Assembly: GCA_902780635.1 (NCBI GenBank)
Contig: CACZGH010000005.1
Location: forward strand, 82,437-146,436
Direction: 5' to 3'
Length of the DNA: 64,000 nucleotides
From: an uncultured Prevotellaceae bacterium
GTDB taxonomy: Bacteria > Bacteroidota > Bacteroidia > Bacteroidales > Bacteroidaceae
Shown here: one piece after another, positions 1-8,612 of the stretch
Numbering within the stretch: the first letter of the stretch is position 1
Layout: the number at the start of each line of letters is the position of its first letter
The notes under the pieces: model-generated
What the model saw: the letters and a program-made list of their open reading frames with translations, nothing else
The model's database searches: none
What the model was told of the DNA's origin: nothing
Made by a program: the position numbers and the translations under genes

Positions 1-578
<578 letters not shown>

Positions 579-1007
579 TTAAAAGCCAAACCACCCTTTT
601 TTCTTTGGTTTTGCCAAATTTTGGGCAGCTGCAGACCGTTTTGCCTCTCTGATGAGCTCGTGATACGAGCAGTGATCATGTATGAGGTGATAGACCTGTT
701 CCCATTCGAAAAGGCCGCCGATATTGCAGTCGTCGATATAAATGTCGGCGTCGATTTTCCTTGTGTTGTGGCTTCTCTCGTTGTTGTCGCGCAGTGTCTC
801 ATTAATGGCTGCGAACTCCACTCCGCGTTCGCGGCACCACTCTACGGCCTCGTTGAGGAGTTTCCCCTCTCTGACGGTCCATAGTACCAACTGATGACCG
901 TCAGCCATCAGTTTTTTCAAAGTCTCTGTCGCATGGGGTATTTCCTCCCCAATTTTTGGATATCTGTGTTCTACCACAGTTCCGTCGAAGTCTACTGATA
1001 TTACCAT
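579..1007 (-). CDS. Small HAD-superfamily phosphatase (BT_0820-like)
   Basis: A 142-residue protein with HAD motif I near the N-terminus (residues 6-10, DFDGT, the nucleophile Asp and the Asp two residues on), a motif II candidate Thr in LVLWT near residue 44, and an acidic YIDDCN stretch near residue 92 that fits the Mg-binding motif. There is no large cap domain, so it is a minimal HAD hydrolase. The family includes a structurally solved Bacteroides protein of unknown substrate. The lysine-rich tail (KPKKKGWFGF) could contact nucleic acid or membrane, which is a guess. It lies between the repressor gene and proS, all on the minus strand. Substrate unknown. Confidence 0.8.
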   Translation of the reverse strand: MVISVDFDGTVVEHRYPKIGEEIPHATETLKKLMADGHQLVLWTVREGKLLNEAVEWCRERGVEFAAINETLRDNNERSHNTRKIDADIYIDDCNIGGLFEWEQVYHLIHDHCSYHELIREAKRSAAAQNLAKPKKKGWFGF

Positions 1008-1086
1008 GTTGTGGGTTTAATGGGTTTAGTGGGGGTGAAGGGGGTTAATACGTGTTGGGATAATGGGGTGGATGTCCTTATATGGA

Positions 1087-1881
1087 TTAATGAGTGGGAC
1101 CGAAGGTGATTTGCTTGGGTTTTTTCTTGATGACATAATAGAGGGAGCGGATGTCATTTTCACTGAGCGTGAAGTCGGCGTATTCCGGTGAGGGATTGAG
1201 AGAGTGGAAAGTGAGGGTGCCATGCTCTATATCTTGTGAGATCATCTGTTTGAGCAGTACGCTCGACCCGAAGACGACGACCCAGAACGGGCTGTCGTTG
1301 AAACGGATGCGGTCTCTCCAGTGTTGTCTTCCCAGTTCTCTGACGAGGATTTTATCCCCTGCCTCGAAACTTGTTCTTGCTCCGGTATCCATGGAGTCGC
1401 CTTTCACTTCGAAAGAGATGTAGTGGCCATGAGCCACACGGTCTACCTCGTAGGTTTCCCATAACCACTCTTCATTGAGAGGTTCGAGGCTATCGGCCTC
1501 GTTGGCGAACTGTCCGAACGCCGCGTAAGGCACGTGTCTGACGGTCATGAAAAGTTTTCCACCTCTTTTATAAAACCGTGCTCCGGTGTTGCTTTCGGTG
1601 ACGAACTCCATCTCCTCTTCTTCCACCGGTGTCACCTCCTGTTTTATCATCGGCTGGACCATCTCTCCATATCCTGTTTTCACCCAGTCGATATTGATTC
1701 TCTCGTCGATGGCAGAGAGTCTGCTGAGGAACTTGTCGCTGACAGGCACATGCCCATTGAGTATTTGGGAGAAAGAAGACTCTTTGTACCCCATGATACT
1801 GGCAAGTTCCCTTTGCGACATTGCATATCCTTGCGAGATACACCATGCCACCACTTTCCTCACATTCTCCTGCTTATTCAT
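1087..1881 (-). CDS. HTH/S24-type transcriptional repressor
   Basis: A 264-residue phage-repressor-like regulator. Residues about 21-48 form an XRE-type helix-turn-helix (SQRELASIMGYKESSFSQIL). Residues about 150-250 are an S24/LexA-like domain with the expected Ser (S163, in KGDSMDTG) and Lys (K211, in VLLKQM). I see no Ala-Gly or Cys-Gly dipeptide between the HTH and the Ser, so LexA-type self-cleavage is doubtful. It is divergent from the 2110-4884 operon across an AT-rich 228-base gap that holds a perfect palindrome 28 bases from its start codon, which suggests autoregulation and control of the divergent genes. That regulatory link is inferred from position. Confidence 0.85.
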   Translation of the reverse strand: MNKQENVRKVVAWCISQGYAMSQRELASIMGYKESSFSQILNGHVPVSDKFLSRLSAIDERINIDWVKTGYGEMVQPMIKQEVTPVEEEEMEFVTESNTGARFYKRGGKLFMTVRHVPYAAFGQFANEADSLEPLNEEWLWETYEVDRVAHGHYISFEVKGDSMDTGARTSFEAGDKILVRELGRQHWRDRIRFNDSPFWVVVFGSSVLLKQMISQDIEHGTLTFHSLNPSPEYADFTLSENDIRSLYYVIKKKPKQITFGPTH

Positions 1882-1908
1882 AAATTCAAGATATTCAAGT
1901 TAGCCCTT

Positions 1909-1925
1909 TCAACTTGTAAAGTTGA
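1909..1925. promoter_or_regulatory. Candidate operator palindrome for the S24 repressor
   Basis: Perfect inverted repeat TCAACTT-GTA-AAGTTGA lying 28 bases ahead of the repressor start. A related half-site (TTCAAG, twice) lies between it and the start codon. Size and location fit an HTH dimer site; binding is not shown. Confidence 0.5.
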
Positions 1926-1949
1926 GTTAAAAAATAGTTAATATTTCAT

Positions 1950-1987
1950 TTTGTCATCGATTGTTATATAAATTATCTTTATATTTG
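1950..1987 (+). promoter_or_regulatory. Possible promoter of the 2110-4884 operon
   Basis: A TATATTTG box (1980-1987) matches the Bacteroidetes -7 element. A TTTG lies at 1950-1953, but the 26-base gap is longer than the usual 19-21, so the -33 assignment is weak. The resulting leader would be about 115 bases. Confidence 0.35.
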
Positions 1988-2109
1988 CATCGAATATATA
2001 AATATACTTTCTATTTTTGCTTTTATTTTCGCTGCAAAATTAAATAAAACATTGCAAATGACCAAATAAAATATAAAAAATATCACCCATCCATTAAAAG
2101 CACAATAAC

Positions 2110-2340
2110 ATGAAAAGACTACTGAAAGAAATGACACGTTTTTTGTTTGGTGATGTGTACTATGCCGTCATCATCGGCGAGCGCGGCAGCGACCGCTACG
2201 ACCTCGCCTCCCAGATCCATACCACCCGTTCCTCAGCCGAAGCACACCGTCAGCGCATCAACGAGACCCGCACCTATATTTATATAGAAACGATCCGATT
2301 TCGGTCACGCCAGTTGTCGTTGAGAAAGGAGGAGTCATGA
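2110..2340 (+). CDS. Unknown 76-residue protein, first gene of phage-like cassette
   Basis: Small basic protein (MKRLLKEMTRFLFGDVYYAV start). No catalytic motif is visible. The middle (SSAEAHRQRINETRTYIYIE, residues about 43-62) looks like a helix followed by a strand and resembles small proteins I associate with Bacteroides prophage-like loci; this is a weak resemblance from memory. Its stop overlaps the next start in an ATGA arrangement at 2337-2340, indicating translational coupling. Real coding is supported by that overlap, by the downstream operon and by the divergent repressor. Confidence 0.65.
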   Translation: MKRLLKEMTRFLFGDVYYAVIIGERGSDRYDLASQIHTTRSSAEAHRQRINETRTYIYIETIRFRSRQLSLRKEES

Positions 2341-2747
2341 TACGCTCCATCCTCCCTGTGACACGCTGTGGTGATGTCACGATTCACGCCGACGGCCGCA
2401 TCGACCTCAGCGCACATGTTTCAGACAAGCTTCATCTGTCGGATGGCGACATTCTCAACATCGCAGTCACCGACGATGCTGTGAAAGAGTACTACCTTTA
2501 TGTCGTCCATTGCGGCCGTGAAGTGATGGGTCGCCATGCCTGCCGCTGTCATTCGGTGAAAGGTCATGGCCGCTATATGCGGATGTACAGTAAACGTCTG
2601 GCCGACTATCTGTTACGTGAGGTTCGCACCACCGAAAAGGTCACGTTTCGAGCTGGCGAGACCATGGAGATCGCCCCTTTAGGGCTAGTGGTGTCGCTGG
2701 TCCACAGTATACCAACCAACATTCATCTGCGTTATGAAAAACTATGA
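2337..2747 (+). CDS. Unknown 136-residue protein of the phage-like cassette
   Basis: No recognised domain. The sequence is predicted mainly beta-strand with an arginine/histidine-rich centre (HACRCHSVKGHGRYMRMYSK, about residues 67-86) followed by a short helix. It starts in a 4-base ATGA overlap with the gene before it and its last 14 bases overlap the next gene (2734-2747), so the three genes are translated as a unit. GC content and codon use resemble the neighbouring chromosomal genes, so it is not obviously a recent arrival. A small virion or chaperone protein would fit the context of the following tail-like gene, but that is inference only. Confidence 0.65.
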   Translation: MIRSILPVTRCGDVTIHADGRIDLSAHVSDKLHLSDGDILNIAVTDDAVKEYYLYVVHCGREVMGRHACRCHSVKGHGRYMRMYSKRLADYLLREVRTTEKVTFRAGETMEIAPLGLVVSLVHSIPTNIHLRYEKL

Positions 2748-4884
2748 AGTCAAATTTTCCGGGTTAAGCTGGAATCCGTCAGAACATGAAACCACAGACG
2801 GGACACTCTGTGCAATGGTGAACCTTGTGCCAGAGGACGAGGCCCTGCAGCCCTGTCAGTCACCGGCATGGACACCGGCAGGTGACCATATGCCACCCCT
2901 CCACGAAGACCTACTCTACGACCTCCACGTCACCCAAGACACCCCCTACCTCGTGACAGTAGAGACCGAGCTGACGAGCACGCTGAGCAGATATCTGAAA
3001 GCCCCCAACGAGCCGCTCCCCACCCGTCGCACCCTCATCGACCGCATCTTCCCCCACTTCTACGACAGCGAGGACTCCTACGCCACCGGTGCCACCATGG
3101 TGGCCGCCCAAGCCGAGGCCGCCATCGACCGTGAGGCGTCGCGTTTAGGCGTCGGTGTGTTCAAACACGTGAGTTTCGGCATGGTGGTGCTTCGTCTGAG
3201 CGATGGCAGCACCACGCACTACTCCGACATCTTTACCCTGTTGCCAGCTACCTATCCCACCACCATCTATGTCGACCCTGCCACCCGACGACTGTCGTGC
3301 AGCGCGTCGCTCCACCGTCACCACATCACCGTCACCATGCGCCATCCCACGTCAAGCGCCGTACGCATGGTGGAGAGTGCGGAGGTATACCTGAGTAGAC
3401 CGGTAAGTTTTTTAGACGTGCGCCGTGCCCTCTATCAGACGGTCGACGAAGAAGGTATCACCACCTCGCTGACCTTCGGTGCACTCACGCCCCAAGCCAC
3501 CGCCGAACTGTTTGAGCTACTTCAGTTTTATCCATCCACCACCATCGACCGCCACCATTTTGGGCAACCTGTGGCCTTGCAGAATGTCTCAGCGCAGACT
3601 TCTCCCCTCCTCCTGGATGACCTCCACCGTTGGTGTCCCTTTGAAATAGGCATGACTTATCAGTATCACACCTCAGAAGCCACGGAGAGGCAGTCTGCCA
3701 GCGGCACCACCCTTGACACACTGTTGGAAGAAGAACAGGTGGCTGGTATGCGCCCTGACCTCTACGACCAAGCGAATGGCGTACGTGCCGAGATGGTGGT
3801 CAGGCTCTCGCAAGCCGAAGATGAAGTTGTAGAATCATGGTATAGTTGCGTGGTGCAATACCCACTTCCCGGTCCGTTGATGGTGCCTCACCACCAGATG
3901 AGTACCGCCACCCTGCATCTGCGCGTCATGGCCCCCGACGGCGACCATTACTACACCACGACAGTCTATCTGCGCAGGATGGGCGACCGAGGATACCGCG
4001 CCGCTGTCTTTGTGCCACCTGGCGGTGTGCACCGTCCGTCGCTCCCTGCTTTCCACTCCCTGTTGCTCCAGCAGGCCCGCACCCTCTACCTCGACAGAGA
4101 CAGCGGTGAGTACGTCACGAGCAGTTGGCTGTGGCAGACGGAGACCGCAGAGGAATTCACCCTTGCGCAATCGAAGGTGGTCGTACCCTGGCAATGGCCA
4201 GACACCCCATCGCTGTCGTCTCTTTCTTCTGAAGGCACGACATTGGGCCAAGGAGCCTACCAGCCCACCCCCGCGGGACTGATGTGCACAGGGCGGTCCG
4301 CTGTCCGATGCGTGTCAGAGCCCCTTCATGGCCACCCTTTTGACCTGACCCGCCTTCCCCACTTCCCCGACCTTCTCGCCACGCAGACTGACATTGCCCC
4401 ATCCGCCGTACGTTATGCCCCGTTTTTGTCCTCATTTCTTCCCACCTGCCGTCTACATTTCGATGTATCCGTCCAGCGGATCTATCTCCGCCCAAACAGC
4501 AATGATGCTTTAGAGGGATACGCGCTGGTCTACTCCCTCCGCTCCAAGCAGTGGGGCGCCGTTCAGACCACAGCGACAGGCACCACGGATGAAGTGCCTA
4601 TCCTGCTGTGTACCAATGCGATGCACCTCGGAAAACGACATGTACCTAAACGAGTCTACGGAGTGACGTTGAGAGGACATTTTGACGACACTTTTCACCA
4701 CAGTCATGTGGGTATGGCCCTTTATGGCAGCAATGACCTATATCACTGGCGTCTCATCGCCACCAGCCGCAATCGCTACCTCTCACATCTCCGGGGCACG
4801 CCCTACCGTTGGTTCCGGGTGTTGATTGTGGGCACGCTGAGTGAAGGAGAGAGCCTGGAGGGGTTGGGATTTGTCATTAATTGA
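2734..4884 (+). CDS. Phage tail/stabilisation-like protein (716 residues)
   Basis: A large soluble protein with no signal peptide or membrane segment, rich in beta-strand, Thr and His. Two regions recall a structural-protein family I know from Bacteroidetes phages and prophage remnants: the N-terminus (FSGLSWNPSEHETTDGTLCA, then MVNLVPEDEALQP) and the C-terminus (MALYGSNDLYHWRLIATS, then LRGTPYRWFRVLIVG). No terminase, portal, capsid or lysis gene is nearby, so it is either a remnant or a domesticated tail/receptor-binding component. It overlaps the upstream 136-residue gene by 14 bases. The reading frame is intact over 2.1 kb, which argues against simple decay. The family call rests on remembered patterns and needs a profile search. 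Confidence 0.55.
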   Translation: MKNYEVKFSGLSWNPSEHETTDGTLCAMVNLVPEDEALQPCQSPAWTPAGDHMPPLHEDLLYDLHVTQDTPYLVTVETELTSTLSRYLKAPNEPLPTRRTLIDRIFPHFYDSEDSYATGATMVAAQAEAAIDREASRLGVGVFKHVSFGMVVLRLSDGSTTHYSDIFTLLPATYPTTIYVDPATRRLSCSASLHRHHITVTMRHPTSSAVRMVESAEVYLSRPVSFLDVRRALYQTVDEEGITTSLTFGALTPQATAELFELLQFYPSTTIDRHHFGQPVALQNVSAQTSPLLLDDLHRWCPFEIGMTYQYHTSEATERQSASGTTLDTLLEEEQVAGMRPDLYDQANGVRAEMVVRLSQAEDEVVESWYSCVVQYPLPGPLMVPHHQMSTATLHLRVMAPDGDHYYTTTVYLRRMGDRGYRAAVFVPPGGVHRPSLPAFHSLLLQQARTLYLDRDSGEYVTSSWLWQTETAEEFTLAQSKVVVPWQWPDTPSLSSLSSEGTTLGQGAYQPTPAGLMCTGRSAVRCVSEPLHGHPFDLTRLPHFPDLLATQTDIAPSAVRYAPFLSSFLPTCRLHFDVSVQRIYLRPNSNDALEGYALVYSLRSKQWGAVQTTATGTTDEVPILLCTNAMHLGKRHVPKRVYGVTLRGHFDDTFHHSHVGMALYGSNDLYHWRLIATSRNRYLSHLRGTPYRWFRVLIVGTLSEGESLEGLGFVIN

Positions 4885-4924
4885 TGTTTTGGGAGTTAAG
4901 GAGTTAACAAAAAATGTTATTTTC

Positions 4925-4955
4925 TTTGATAATTGCATAAAAATAGTTACCTTTG
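4925..4955 (+). promoter_or_regulatory. Promoter of the 5001-6842 gene
   Basis: TTTG (4925-4928), 19 bases, TACCTTTG (4948-4955): a textbook Bacteroidetes promoter. Initiation is expected near 4962, after the upstream in-frame ATG at 4953, so translation should begin at 5001. Confidence 0.85.
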
Positions 4956-5000
4956 CAACAATTGCACAAATTGATAGGAAGAAACTACAAACTACCCATT

Positions 5001-6842
5001 ATGTCAGCCATCAGAATCAACATCATCAAACAACTGGGTCGTGACGGTCTGGTGCCAATCATAGCATATCCCACAGAGGCCGCATTCGACTTCCGTACCC
5101 ATAGTTGCATCGACGACATGCAGCATCTCTCCACCCGTAGCGCTTACGAGATGCGCATCTACCCTGACGGCAAGAACATCCAGTTCTCGCTGATCAACGG
5201 TACAGACGAAGGGTTTATGCAATATAGCATACTGATGGACATCAGTCGCATGACGGTGGACGGTCAGCTACTCATCGACTGTCTCGGGGAGATGGTTTCC
5301 TCCTATGAGCGGCTGGCAGCGAAAGACGCAAAGCCCAGTGCCAATGCCAACTTTCAGAAAGCCATCGCCACAATTCATCGTCAACTGACGGAGCAAGCCT
5401 CTCTTGGCTATCCTAAGGCGCTGCCTGTCGCTGGCGGCAAGCAACAGTTGACCTACTACATGAACTACAAGACCGAGGGTGAGGTAGCGACGCTTCTGAA
5501 ATACCCTGACCAGGAGTTTTTCAGCCAGACCCCCTCTATCTACTTAGTGCCCGACACGGTACATCCTGCCATCCCTCAGGCCTGCAAGCATATCCACTCG
5601 CTGGTGCGCCGCACCTTCAAGATCAAATCGCCTGAAGGCTATGAGTATGGTCAGGTGAAAGAAGGCGAGACCCAGCGCATCCATCTGAAGGGCAAGGAAG
5701 GCATGCTTCCGATGATGACCGACGTGGTGGGCGACGTGTCAAAACCCAGTCCTTACGGCTATTTCGACACTGCCGCCAACGTGATCCGTATCGATGAGCG
5801 CACCATCAAATTCTACTACGAGCTCAACTTCATCGTGAAGAGTGGCGGACGTATACTGCGCAGCTGCATCGTGAGGTACAACGGTGAGCAGGTGATGCCC
5901 GACCCCAACGGCAACTATCCTATCAAAGTGTATGAAGACAAAGTGCAAGACGCCGGATATATCCACTTCACTGGAGATAACTTCAAGGAAGCCGACATCC
6001 AGGTGACACCCGGCATCGTGAGACAGTTGGAGTATGTCTATACCCCCGACCCGAAGCATGACGTGACGAAGGTGACCCTCGACTTCAATGACGGCAATCC
6101 TATCAAGACGCAGATAGACATCGGCACCAATGACCGCCTCTTCCATCAGTTGCGCCAGGGCAAGGTGAAAGGGTATCACGTGAAGCAAGAGGGTGAAGAG
6201 TTTACGATGTACATCCCGCGTAAGATGTCAAAGGCGTCGAACAACATCCTGCGGTTTTTGAAGTCAGCCCTGTTGGCTGCCTTGGTTTTAGGTGCCTACG
6301 CTTTCATCACCTACGCTGCGACTTCCCACTGGCCCTGGCCTCTCGAGCGTAAAGCCAAAGCGACAATCACGAAGACCCAGATGAACAAGATGGGTGAGGT
6401 GATGGGCGTGACAGAAGAGGAGATAGACGACAGTTCGCTCATTGTGACCGAGGGCGACCAGGTGAGTCTTTCTGCCGCCGACGCCGCCTACCTCCAAGCC
6501 AATAATGTGTGGCGTAAAGACTCTCTGAAGAGCATCAAATATATTGACGCACTGAACACTATCTTCAATGGCAGCATCAGCGAGATCCGTCTAAAGAACT
6601 TAGATGCGCGAACCATCAACAACAGTTGGTGGGATCAGATCTGGCGCAACTTCATCGTGCCTAACAATATCCATAGAGACGAAGTGAAAAAGGCCTTCTC
6701 CACCGCCATGACCGCCGACCAGAACACCCTCGACCTGGTGAAACTGTACGAGGAGCTCAACAAGCACCAAATACCATCTGACGGCATCAAAGCGACAACG
6801 CCACAAGGCACACAAGGCAATAGAAATAATACGATTCCGTAA
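5001..6842 (+). CDS. Unknown 613-residue single-span membrane protein
   Basis: I do not recognise the family. The first roughly 410 residues (MSAIRINIIKQLGRDGLVPI start) look soluble with mixed alpha/beta content. One transmembrane helix follows at about residues 414-436 (LKSALLAALVLGAYAFITYA), then a roughly 180-residue C-terminal part with acidic and helical stretches. No signal peptide, so the N-terminal domain is probably cytoplasmic. An in-frame ATG at 4953 exists but sits inside the -7 promoter box, which favours the 5001 start. It has its own promoter and so need not belong to the preceding phage-like operon. Followed by a long repeat-filled gap. Confidence 0.7.
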   Translation: MSAIRINIIKQLGRDGLVPIIAYPTEAAFDFRTHSCIDDMQHLSTRSAYEMRIYPDGKNIQFSLINGTDEGFMQYSILMDISRMTVDGQLLIDCLGEMVSSYERLAAKDAKPSANANFQKAIATIHRQLTEQASLGYPKALPVAGGKQQLTYYMNYKTEGEVATLLKYPDQEFFSQTPSIYLVPDTVHPAIPQACKHIHSLVRRTFKIKSPEGYEYGQVKEGETQRIHLKGKEGMLPMMTDVVGDVSKPSPYGYFDTAANVIRIDERTIKFYYELNFIVKSGGRILRSCIVRYNGEQVMPDPNGNYPIKVYEDKVQDAGYIHFTGDNFKEADIQVTPGIVRQLEYVYTPDPKHDVTKVTLDFNDGNPIKTQIDIGTNDRLFHQLRQGKVKGYHVKQEGEEFTMYIPRKMSKASNNILRFLKSALLAALVLGAYAFITYAATSHWPWPLERKAKATITKTQMNKMGEVMGVTEEEIDDSSLIVTEGDQVSLSAADAAYLQANNVWRKDSLKSIKYIDALNTIFNGSISEIRLKNLDARTINNSWWDQIWRNFIVPNNIHRDEVKKAFSTAMTADQNTLDLVKLYEELNKHQIPSDGIKATTPQGTQGNRNNTIP

Positions 6843-6900
6843 AGCCTGACACACAGACACCTCTCCCTGACCTAACACCCCTCCTCAGGCCTGAACTAAC

Positions 6901-7100
6901 CTAACACCCCTCCCTGACCTCCCCAAAGGGGAGGAGGTAGGACAGCGAAGAGTAAAATGCTGAATAGCTATTAGCCTATGGCAAATAGCTAATGGCGAAG
7001 AGCTAATGGCGAAGAGCTAATGGCAAATAGCTAATGGCGAAAGTCTAGCGGCAAATAGCCAAAGGCTATTAGCAAATAGCTAATAGCGAAAGGCGAAAAT
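6901..7100 (+). repeat. Composite C-rich hairpin plus GCGAA/AGCTAATG repeat tract
   Basis: An ACCCCTCCCTGACCTCCCC segment closes into a hairpin with GGGGAGGAGGT (6906-6939). It is followed by about 150 bases of degenerate 7- to 15-nt units (AGCTAATGGCGA, AATAGCTAATGG and variants). No gene in 6843-7117. The same two-part unit recurs at 8569, 9396, 10727 and 27198. Confidence 0.8.
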
Positions 7101-7117
7101 CTAAAAGCGAGCAAATG

Positions 7118-7339
7118 CTATGTGGTTTGGAAGCCTTTTGTGCTGATATTCTTGACTACGTCGTGGATATCCATCTCATTAAAACCATTCTTATGGAGTA
7201 ACTCAGCAGCATTTTTTTCTGCTGCCTCTTCCTCTTCATTCATTTGATAGACACACGACTTACCTTTCAGCTCGGCGATAGCCCAACCGATGATGGCAAC
7301 TGCGAAAAATGCGACAAATCCGATGATGGTATAAAACAT
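7118..7339 (-). CDS. Small membrane protein, 73 residues
   Basis: Starts MFYTIIGFVAFFAVAIIGWA, giving one N-terminal membrane helix (about residues 3-22), followed by a charged soluble tail with an acidic stretch (MNEEEEAAEKNAAELL) and a short helix. A TACCTTTG box 18 bases ahead of this ATG (7357-7364) decides the start; the longer reading through 7492 would begin upstream of the promoter. Family unknown; it may be a small stress or accessory membrane protein. Transcribed alone and divergent from the repeat-rich region. Confidence 0.7.
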   Translation of the reverse strand: MFYTIIGFVAFFAVAIIGWAIAELKGKSCVYQMNEEEEAAEKNAAELLHKNGFNEMDIHDVVKNISTKGFQTT

Positions 7340-7356
7340 AGTACTCAATTTTTTTG

Positions 7357-7364
7357 CAAAGGTA
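7357..7364 (-). promoter_or_regulatory. -7 box of the small membrane protein gene
   Basis: TACCTTTG on the minus strand, 17 bases before the ATG at 7339. A convincing -33 TTTG is not seen. Confidence 0.6.
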
Positions 7365-7448
7365 ATCAAAAAAATGATTATAAGGCATAAAATGGGGAGT
7401 TTTTTTGTGGGGTGCAAGGGCATCTTTTTAAATGGGATGACTGGAGAG

Positions 7449-7467
7449 GCTGCTGTGATACAGCAGC
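7449..7467. repeat. Dispersed GCTGC palindrome, copy 1
   Basis: GCTGCTG-TGATA-CAGCAGC followed by ATACAGAACGGCG. It shares arms and 3' flank style with copies at 21791 and 45912. Confidence 0.65.
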
Positions 7468-7537
7468 ATACAGAACGGCGGTGGGGCTGCAAGGGCTCAC
7501 CGCTTTTGAGGATTTTGGGGTAAGGATGATAAAAAAA

Positions 7538-7631
7538 GCGAGAAAAAGAATGGAAATAGCGAGAAAAAGAATGGAAATAGCGAGAAAAAGAATGGAAATA
7601 GCGAGAAAAAGAATGGAAATAGTGAGAAAAG
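7538..7631 (+). repeat. 21-bp tandem repeat, four copies plus a partial
   Basis: Unit GCGAGAAAAAGAATGGAAATA repeated head to tail from 7538 to 7621, then a diverged fifth start. Because 21 is a multiple of three, it gives repetitive reading frames on both strands, but no start, promoter or homology supports a gene. Confidence 0.9.
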
Positions 7632-7684
7632 CAGTACCTTTACACCCCATAAACAGCTTTTATGTCAGAAATATCTTGGACCAG

Positions 7685-7790
7685 CACCATGAGGAGGACA
7701 TTCGACAGACAGAAAGCACCATGAGGAGGACATTTGACGGACAGAAAGCACCATGAGGAAGACATTCGACGGACGTCAACACCATGAGGC
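7685..7790 (+). repeat. 32-bp direct repeats carrying ATG, three copies plus a partial
   Basis: Unit begins CACCATGAGGAGGACATT and continues CGACGGACAGAAAG; copies start at 7685, 7717, 7749 and 7780 (truncated). The period is not a multiple of three, so the repeated ATG falls in successive frames. It lies in the leader of the nitroreductase gene. The whole gap 7340-7829 otherwise contains no gene. Confidence 0.85.
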
Positions 7791-7829
7791 TGGCACTTGT
7801 TTTTCAGACATCACAATGAAATATTCATC

Positions 7830-8612
7830 ATGAAACATATCCTTACAAGGCGGACCATCCGCAAATATCAGAAAGAAGACATTCCAGAGGCACTGCTCAA
7901 CAGGTTGCTGGCAGAGGCTTCGCGCACACAGACGATGGGCAACCTGCAGCTCTACAGCGTGGTGGTGACCCGCGACGCTGAGATGAAACGCCGACTGTCT
8001 CCTGCCCACTTCAACCAACCGATGGTGGTAGAGGCTCCCGTGGTGCTGACCATCTGCGCAGACTTCAGGCGCACCACACTTTGGTGCAAGCACCGTCAGG
8101 CAGACCCGGGCTACGACAATTTCCTGTCGTTTATGAATGCGGCGAGCGATGCGTTGCTCTACACCCAGACCTTCTGCAATCTGGCAGAGGAAGAAGGTTT
8201 AGGTTGTTGTTATCTCGGCACTACCGTCTATATGCCCCAGTTGATCATCGACACGTTGCAGTTGCCTCGTTTGGTCATCCCCGTGGCCACCATCACCGTA
8301 GGATGGCCCGCCGAGAAGCCTCCCCTCACCGACCGCCTTGGCATAGAGGCCTTTGTACATCAAGAGACCTACCATGACTATAGCGCTGAAGCCATCGACC
8401 AGTATTATGCCGCTAAAGAAGCCCTGCCGGAGAACCAGGAATTTGTGAGGATCAACCACAAGGAGACGTTAGCACAAGTGTTCACAGACTGCCGTTATAC
8501 GCGCCGAGATAATGAAGCGATGTCAGAGGGACTGATAAAAGTGCTGCAGGAGCAAGGTTTTTTTGCACCCCTCCCTGACCTTCCCAAAGGGGAGGAGGTA
8601 ATAAGCGAATAG
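7830..8612 (+). CDS. Nitroreductase-family flavoprotein
   Basis: A 260-residue FMN-dependent oxidoreductase of the NfsA/FRP-like group, expected to use NAD(P)H to reduce nitro or quinone compounds in the cytoplasm. N-terminal RRTIRKYQKEDIP is the classic nitroreductase opening with FMN-phosphate-binding arginines. A central region (EEEGLGCCYLGT, about residues 123-134) matches the glycine-rich segment seen in the family. Start chosen at 7830 (MKHILTRRT); the extra 11 residues upstream fall in the repeat tract. The last about 14 residues (APLPDLPKGEEV, then ISE) are encoded by the composite intergenic repeat, so the native C-terminus has been replaced or extended. First gene of a set running through the ABC transporter. 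Confidence 0.88.
   Translation: MKHILTRRTIRKYQKEDIPEALLNRLLAEASRTQTMGNLQLYSVVVTRDAEMKRRLSPAHFNQPMVVEAPVVLTICADFRRTTLWCKHRQADPGYDNFLSFMNAASDALLYTQTFCNLAEEEGLGCCYLGTTVYMPQLIIDTLQLPRLVIPVATITVGWPAEKPPLTDRLGIEAFVHQETYHDYSAEAIDQYYAAKEALPENQEFVRINHKETLAQVFTDCRYTRRDNEAMSEGLIKVLQEQGFFAPLPDLPKGEEVISE

Noticed and set aside
7412-7756. 114-codon frame with KRMEIAR repeats
   Set aside because: Generated by the 21-bp tandem array; no promoter, start context or homology.
7685-7790. Possible CRISPR-like repeats of 32 bp
   Set aside because: Units are directly adjacent with no spacers.
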